Below, piece after piece: positions 61,146-64,000 of a stretch of 64,000 nt of DNA. The stretch's first letter is position 1. The number at the start of each line of letters is the position of its first letter. Made by a program: the position numbers and the translations under genes. The DNA is from CAYYJR01 sp964472305 (lineage in GTDB: Bacteria; Armatimonadota; Hebobacteria; CAIYQO01). The notes below the pieces were generated by a model. That model did not search any database, had not been told where the DNA came from, and saw only the letters and a program-made list of their open reading frames with translations. The stretch is taken from positions 62,001-126,000 of the forward strand of contig CAYYJR010000004.1 in the NCBI GenBank assembly GCA_964472305.1, read 5' to 3'.

Positions 61146-61424
61146 ATGGCCTTGCATCTGGAGCACGGCGCGGTGAATCTCGTCGCGCGCGACATGGATC
61201 TGCGGCAGGTGTTGGACGAGTTGTTTCTGGTGATGGGAACCGCCTATAGCCTGCCGCCGGAGGTACAGGGAACCGTAACCCTCGACCTGCACAATGCCAC
61301 CTACCGGCAGGCGCTGGACGCGGTGCTGGGCAGCGAATTCACGTACGACATCGGCCCGCACGATACCATTTACATCCACCGCGGCGGCACCACCTGGCGA
61401 CCGGGCACGGAAGAAGCCGCGTGA
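61146..61424 (+). CDS. Solitary secretin N0/STN-like domain protein
   Basis: 92 residues; I chose ATG 61146, 7 bases after GGGAGG (ATG 61140 is too close to it). The sequence is nearly all one domain: AVNLVARDMDLRQVLDELF, PEVQGTVTLDLHNATYRQAL and IGPHDTIYIHRGG. This is the pattern of the N0/STN domain at the start of secretins and TonB receptors. There it docks to inner-membrane partners. Here it stands alone, with no signal peptide and no secretin channel. Function is unknown; a cytoplasmic adaptor is possible. It lies 62 bases after the FHA gene. Confidence 0.7.
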   Translation: MALHLEHGAVNLVARDMDLRQVLDELFLVMGTAYSLPPEVQGTVTLDLHNATYRQALDAVLGSEFTYDIGPHDTIYIHRGGTTWRPGTEEAA

Positions 61425-61699
61425 GCGCAAACGGCTTCGCGTAATACTGCTGTCATCGCCAACACATGCGCCCTGTGAGATGAATGACCGAAGCGAGCGA
61501 ACGTGTATCGTAAACAGTCGTAATGAATAGGCGACCACGCCTACTCGGAAGGATTGCCGCTATACCCCTCTCGCGCGGGAATGGGCGATGACCAGGGTGA
61601 TGGCGGCGAGTGTCGCAACGAAATCACATCACCGCGAACAGCTCGCACCGCGGCGCAAGCCGTTATCGCGTCTGATCCCGGCATGATGGCGGAGGTATA

Positions 61700-63024
61700 A
61701 TGGACGTAACCCTGCTCACCCCACGAACCACGCATCTCGGCGTCGGTTGTTTAGCCGAGTTGCCGGCGCAGGCGCGGCGCTTCGGGACGACGGTGGCGCT
61801 GGCGCGCGGCGGCGAATCGTTCACGCGCGCGGGGCTGCGAACGCGATTGCGGCAACTGTTGGGCGACGCGGGATTGACGGTGATCGAATTGCCGGCGCAG
61901 ACGCGCGAACCGGAGCCGGCTGACGTGGATGCCGCCGCCGCGGTCGCACGCGAGGCAGGCGCGCAGATGGTGGTGGCGGTCGGCGGCGGCAGCGTGATTG
62001 ATCTGGGCAAGGCGGTAGCGGCGTTGGCGCCGCAGACGCCCGTCTATCCGGTCTGCGAGTATCTGGAAGGCGTGGGCACGGGTCGCACGCTGGACGCCGA
62101 TCCACTGCCGCTGCTGGCGGTACCGACCACCGCGGGCACCGGCACCGAGGCGACGAAAAATGCCGTCATCGCTTCCACGCAAGGGCGCTTCAAAAAAAGC
62201 CTGCGTGACCCGCGCCTGCTGCCGGCGGTGGCACTGATCGATCCGGAATTGCTGCGCGATCTGCCGCCGCACCTGATGGCGTGGAGCGGCATGGATGCGC
62301 TGACCCAACTGATTGAAGCATATACCAGCAACCGGGCACAGCCGGTCACCGACGCGCTCGCGCTGCGCGGATTGCAGGCGACGTGCCGCTTGCCGGCGGC
62401 CTGTGCCAACGGGCGGGACGATTCGGCGCGTGCGGAGATGGCGCTGGCTGCCTACCTGTCTGGAGTGTGCCTGGCCAACGCCGGGCTGGGCGCGGCACAC
62501 GGCATCGCCGCCGCGCTGGGCAGCGTGGCGCCCATTGGCCACGGGCTGGCGTGCGCGCTGGCGCTGCCGTGGGTGATGGCGGCTAACCTGCCCGCCGCGG
62601 TCGCGAAATACGCGCGCGTGGGCGAGATNNNNNNNNNNNNNNNNNNNNNNNNNNNNNNNNNNNNNNNNNNNNNNNNNNNNNNNNNNNNNNNNNNNNNNNN
62701 NNNNNNNNNNNNNNNNNNNNNNNNNNNNTCGCGAAATACGCGCGCGTGGGCGAGATACTTTGCGGCCGGTCCGCACATGACGATGAAGACGGCGCCCGGG
62801 CTGCGGTGCACGCGGTATGGGAACTGTCGCGGACGCTGGGTATTCCACGCGCCGCCGAACTGCCCGTGCTGGCTCCGGTGCTGGCGGAAGCGCAGTTGCC
62901 CGCGCTGGCGTCGGCGTGCCACGGCAACAGCCTGCGCGGCAATCCACGGCCATTATCCGACGAAGAGTTGATCGCGCTGCTGCGCGCCATGCGCGACGCG
63001 GAAAATCCGTTTGCGTCACCTTGA
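61700..63024 (+). CDS. Iron-containing alcohol dehydrogenase (interrupted by assembly gap)
   Basis: 398 residues once the artefactual gap (100 N plus one copy of a 28-bp repeat) is removed. The frame then runs on exactly. GGAGGTATA precedes the ATG. Group III Fe-ADH motifs are VAVGGGSVIDLGKAVA, PTTAGTGTEATKNAVI and MDALTQLIEAYTS. AHGIAAALGSVAPIGHGLACA and ACHGNSLRGNPRPLS follow. Of the four metal ligands, Asp199, His267 and His281 are kept, and the usual His four residues after the Asp is Gln203. Substrate is unknown. Confidence 0.85.
62601..62628 (+). repeat. 28-bp repeat, left copy at the scaffold gap
   Basis: Identical to 62729-62756. The copies flank the N run and are the overlapping ends of two contigs, not a biological repeat. 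Confidence 0.95.
62629..62728. other. Assembly gap of exactly 100 N
   Basis: A fixed-length scaffold gap inside the iron alcohol dehydrogenase gene. The flanking 28 bases are identical, so the true sequence is probably continuous without the N. Confidence 0.97.
62729..62756 (+). repeat. 28-bp repeat, right copy at the scaffold gap
   Basis: Exact copy of 62601-62628; see the gap entry. Confidence 0.95.
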
Positions 63025-63097
63025 TCATTGTCGCGATTCCGCGGCGATGCCCCTCCACCCTCATGGGTACATCGCGAATGAAGAGGAGGGGACCCGC

Positions 63098-63292
63098 ATG
63101 GACGAACCGAAGCGCAATCAATTGATCGATCCGGTGTGCGGCATGCACCTGGATGCCGAAGAGGCGCCCGCCGTAACTTCCTATGGTGGCCGCAGTTATT
63201 ATTTTTGTTCCGACACCCATCGGTGGGAATTTGAACGCGATCCGGAGAAATATGCCGAGAAGGCGCGCATGGAGGAATCGGGATTGGCCTGA
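63098..63292 (+). CDS. YHS-domain protein
   Basis: 64 residues from ATG 63098, with GAGGAGGGG upstream. The YHS signature is DPVCGMHLDAEEAPAVTSYG and then YYFCSDTHRWEFERDPEKY. The paired Cys (VCGM and FCSD) probably bind metal. Stand-alone YHS proteins occur with metal transport ATPases or toluene-type monooxygenases; neither is here. It lies 74 bases after the alcohol dehydrogenase and 30 bases before mqnE. Confidence 0.88.
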   Translation: MDEPKRNQLIDPVCGMHLDAEEAPAVTSYGGRSYYFCSDTHRWEFERDPEKYAEKARMEESGLA

Positions 63293-63322
63293 TCCTCCGG
63301 CAGAGGGAGCACACAACATACC

Positions 63323-64000
63323 GTGAAATTGCCGGCTGAATTACACTCGATCGCCACCAAACTCGAACGGGGCGAACGTCTATCCGTCGAGGATGGCGTG
63401 ACGCTGTACCGTGCGCCGCACCTGTTGCCGGTGGGGGCACTGGCCCAACGCAGCCGTGAGGCACGCCATGGTCGGCAAGTCAGCTACATTGTCAACCGCC
63501 ATCTGAATCCGACTAATATCTGCCACCTGCGCTGCCCGTTGTGCGCGTTCTCCCGCTCCCCCGGCGAGTCCGGCGCCTATTGCCTGTCCATCGAAGAAGT
63601 CTGGGCGGCGGCGGAGGCTTATCGCGAGCACCATCCGGCAGAATTTCACATCGTGGGCGGATTGCATCGCGACTTGCCTTTCACGTATGCGTGCGACTTG
63701 CTCGCCGGCTTGCGCGCACGCTTCCCCGGCGTCGCGCTGAAGGCGTTCACCGCCGCCGAGATCGACCACTGGGCGCAGGTCGCCGGCATATCGGTGGAGG
63801 ACTGCCTGCGCGCGCTGATGCAGGCGGGGCTTGACGGCCTCACCGGCGGTGGCGCGGAGATATTCGCCCCCCGCGTGCGCGCGCTCATCTGCCCGCAGAA
63901 GATCAGCAGCGAGCGCTGGCTGCAGATACACGGACTCGCGCACGCGCTGGGCCTGCCCACCACCGCTACCATGCTTTACGGACACGTCGAGACGGTGGAG
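63323..64000 (+). CDS. mqnE: Aminofutalosine synthase MqnE (partial, runs off the window)
   Basis: The first 226 codons from GTG 63323; the gene continues past the edge. GGGAG lies about 14 bases upstream. The radical SAM site is NICHLRCPLCAFSR (Cys67, 71, 74). EFHIVGGLHRDLPFTYACDL, KAFTAAEIDHW, GGGAEIFAPRVRALICP and TATMLYGHVETVE match MqnE closely. It joins 3-(1-carboxyvinyl)oxybenzoate and SAM to form aminofutalosine in the futalosine route to menaquinone. MqnC is similar but lacks the GLHRDLPF wording. Confidence 0.9.
   Translation, partial: MKLPAELHSIATKLERGERLSVEDGVTLYRAPHLLPVGALAQRSREARHGRQVSYIVNRHLNPTNICHLRCPLCAFSRSPGESGAYCLSIEEVWAAAEAYREHHPAEFHIVGGLHRDLPFTYACDLLAGLRARFPGVALKAFTAAEIDHWAQVAGISVEDCLRALMQAGLDGLTGGGAEIFAPRVRALICPQKISSERWLQIHGLAHALGLPTTATMLYGHVETVE

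Noticed and set aside
62601..63024. Frameshifted or truncated alcohol dehydrogenase
   Set aside because: The apparent break disappears when the duplicated 28 bases and 100 N are removed, so it is an assembly artefact.
61751..63319. A long minus-strand frame reading through the N run
   Set aside because: It is antisense to the alcohol dehydrogenase and exists only because N codons contain no stops.
1..64000. CRISPR array, rRNA operon, prophage or integrase
   Set aside because: No spaced direct repeats, rRNA sequence, phage structural genes or integrase motifs were seen in either strand; the two tRNAs show no duplicated 3' ends that would mark attachment sites.

Overview
This 64 kb window is a GC-rich bacterial chromosome segment assembled as a scaffold. 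It has one run of 100 N near the right end and an incomplete gene at the right edge. I found no rRNA, CRISPR array, prophage or conjugative module. The gene mix is housekeeping genes in small operons plus a UPF0182 membrane protein, DUF3866, DUF815, a CHASE2 cyclase, a futalosine-pathway MqnE, NAD-type 6-phosphogluconate dehydrogenase and UvsE. That mix suggests a free-living Gram-negative-like member of the Terrabacteria, with Armatimonadota my best guess. This is inference from gene content; no phylogenetic marker was compared.

Left end (1-2.5 kb): an accessory patch. It holds a decayed IS1380-type transposase, a PUA/EVE-like plus NucS-like nuclease fusion, and low-GC small genes. From 2.5 to 11 kb: argJ-argB, an NlpC/P60 cell-wall hydrolase, a CapA-like protein, tRNA-Leu(UAG), an octanoyltransferase (LipM), tRNA-Glu(CUC) and a GT39-like membrane glycosyltransferase. 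From 11 to 24 kb: a Lon-like protease, a 2,4-dienoyl-CoA-reductase-type flavoenzyme, family 4 uracil-DNA glycosylase, DUF2267, a CHASE2 adenylate cyclase, a zinc-ribbon/type II secretion F fusion, a UroD-like protein and tyrS.

From 24 to 37 kb: pnp-rpsO, a CocE-type hydrolase, rpsB-tsf, gnd-zwf (oxidative pentose phosphate pathway), and a barrel-sandwich protein with tatD divergent from DUF3866. From 37 to 50 kb: a tandem pair of secreted paralogues, an FKBP, a DegT aminotransferase, a GH28-like beta-helix enzyme, UPF0182, DUF815 and uvsE. From 50 to 64 kb: an NTP pyrophosphatase-like protein, an HD hydrolase, coaX, lon, maf, a PpiC-type chaperone, a coiled-coil protein and coaD. Then come a DeoC homologue without its catalytic lysines, a radical SAM AmrS-like protein, an FHA protein, a solitary secretin N0-like domain, an iron alcohol dehydrogenase split by the N gap, a YHS protein and mqnE.

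Functionally the window covers arginine synthesis, coenzyme A synthesis (coaX, coaD), lipoylation, menaquinone synthesis, NADPH supply, translation (rpsB, tsf, rpsO, tyrS, two tRNAs), RNA decay (pnp), proteolysis (two Lon-type enzymes) and DNA repair (UDG, UvsE, TatD). Several promoters have an exact 17-bp spacer between TTGACR/TTTACA-like and TATAAT-like boxes. Many genes end in perfect stem-loops. The observations most worth checking are the DeoC-like protein, the secreted paralogue pair, the nuclease fusion beside the transposon relic, the DUF3866 locus and the artefactual scaffold gap.
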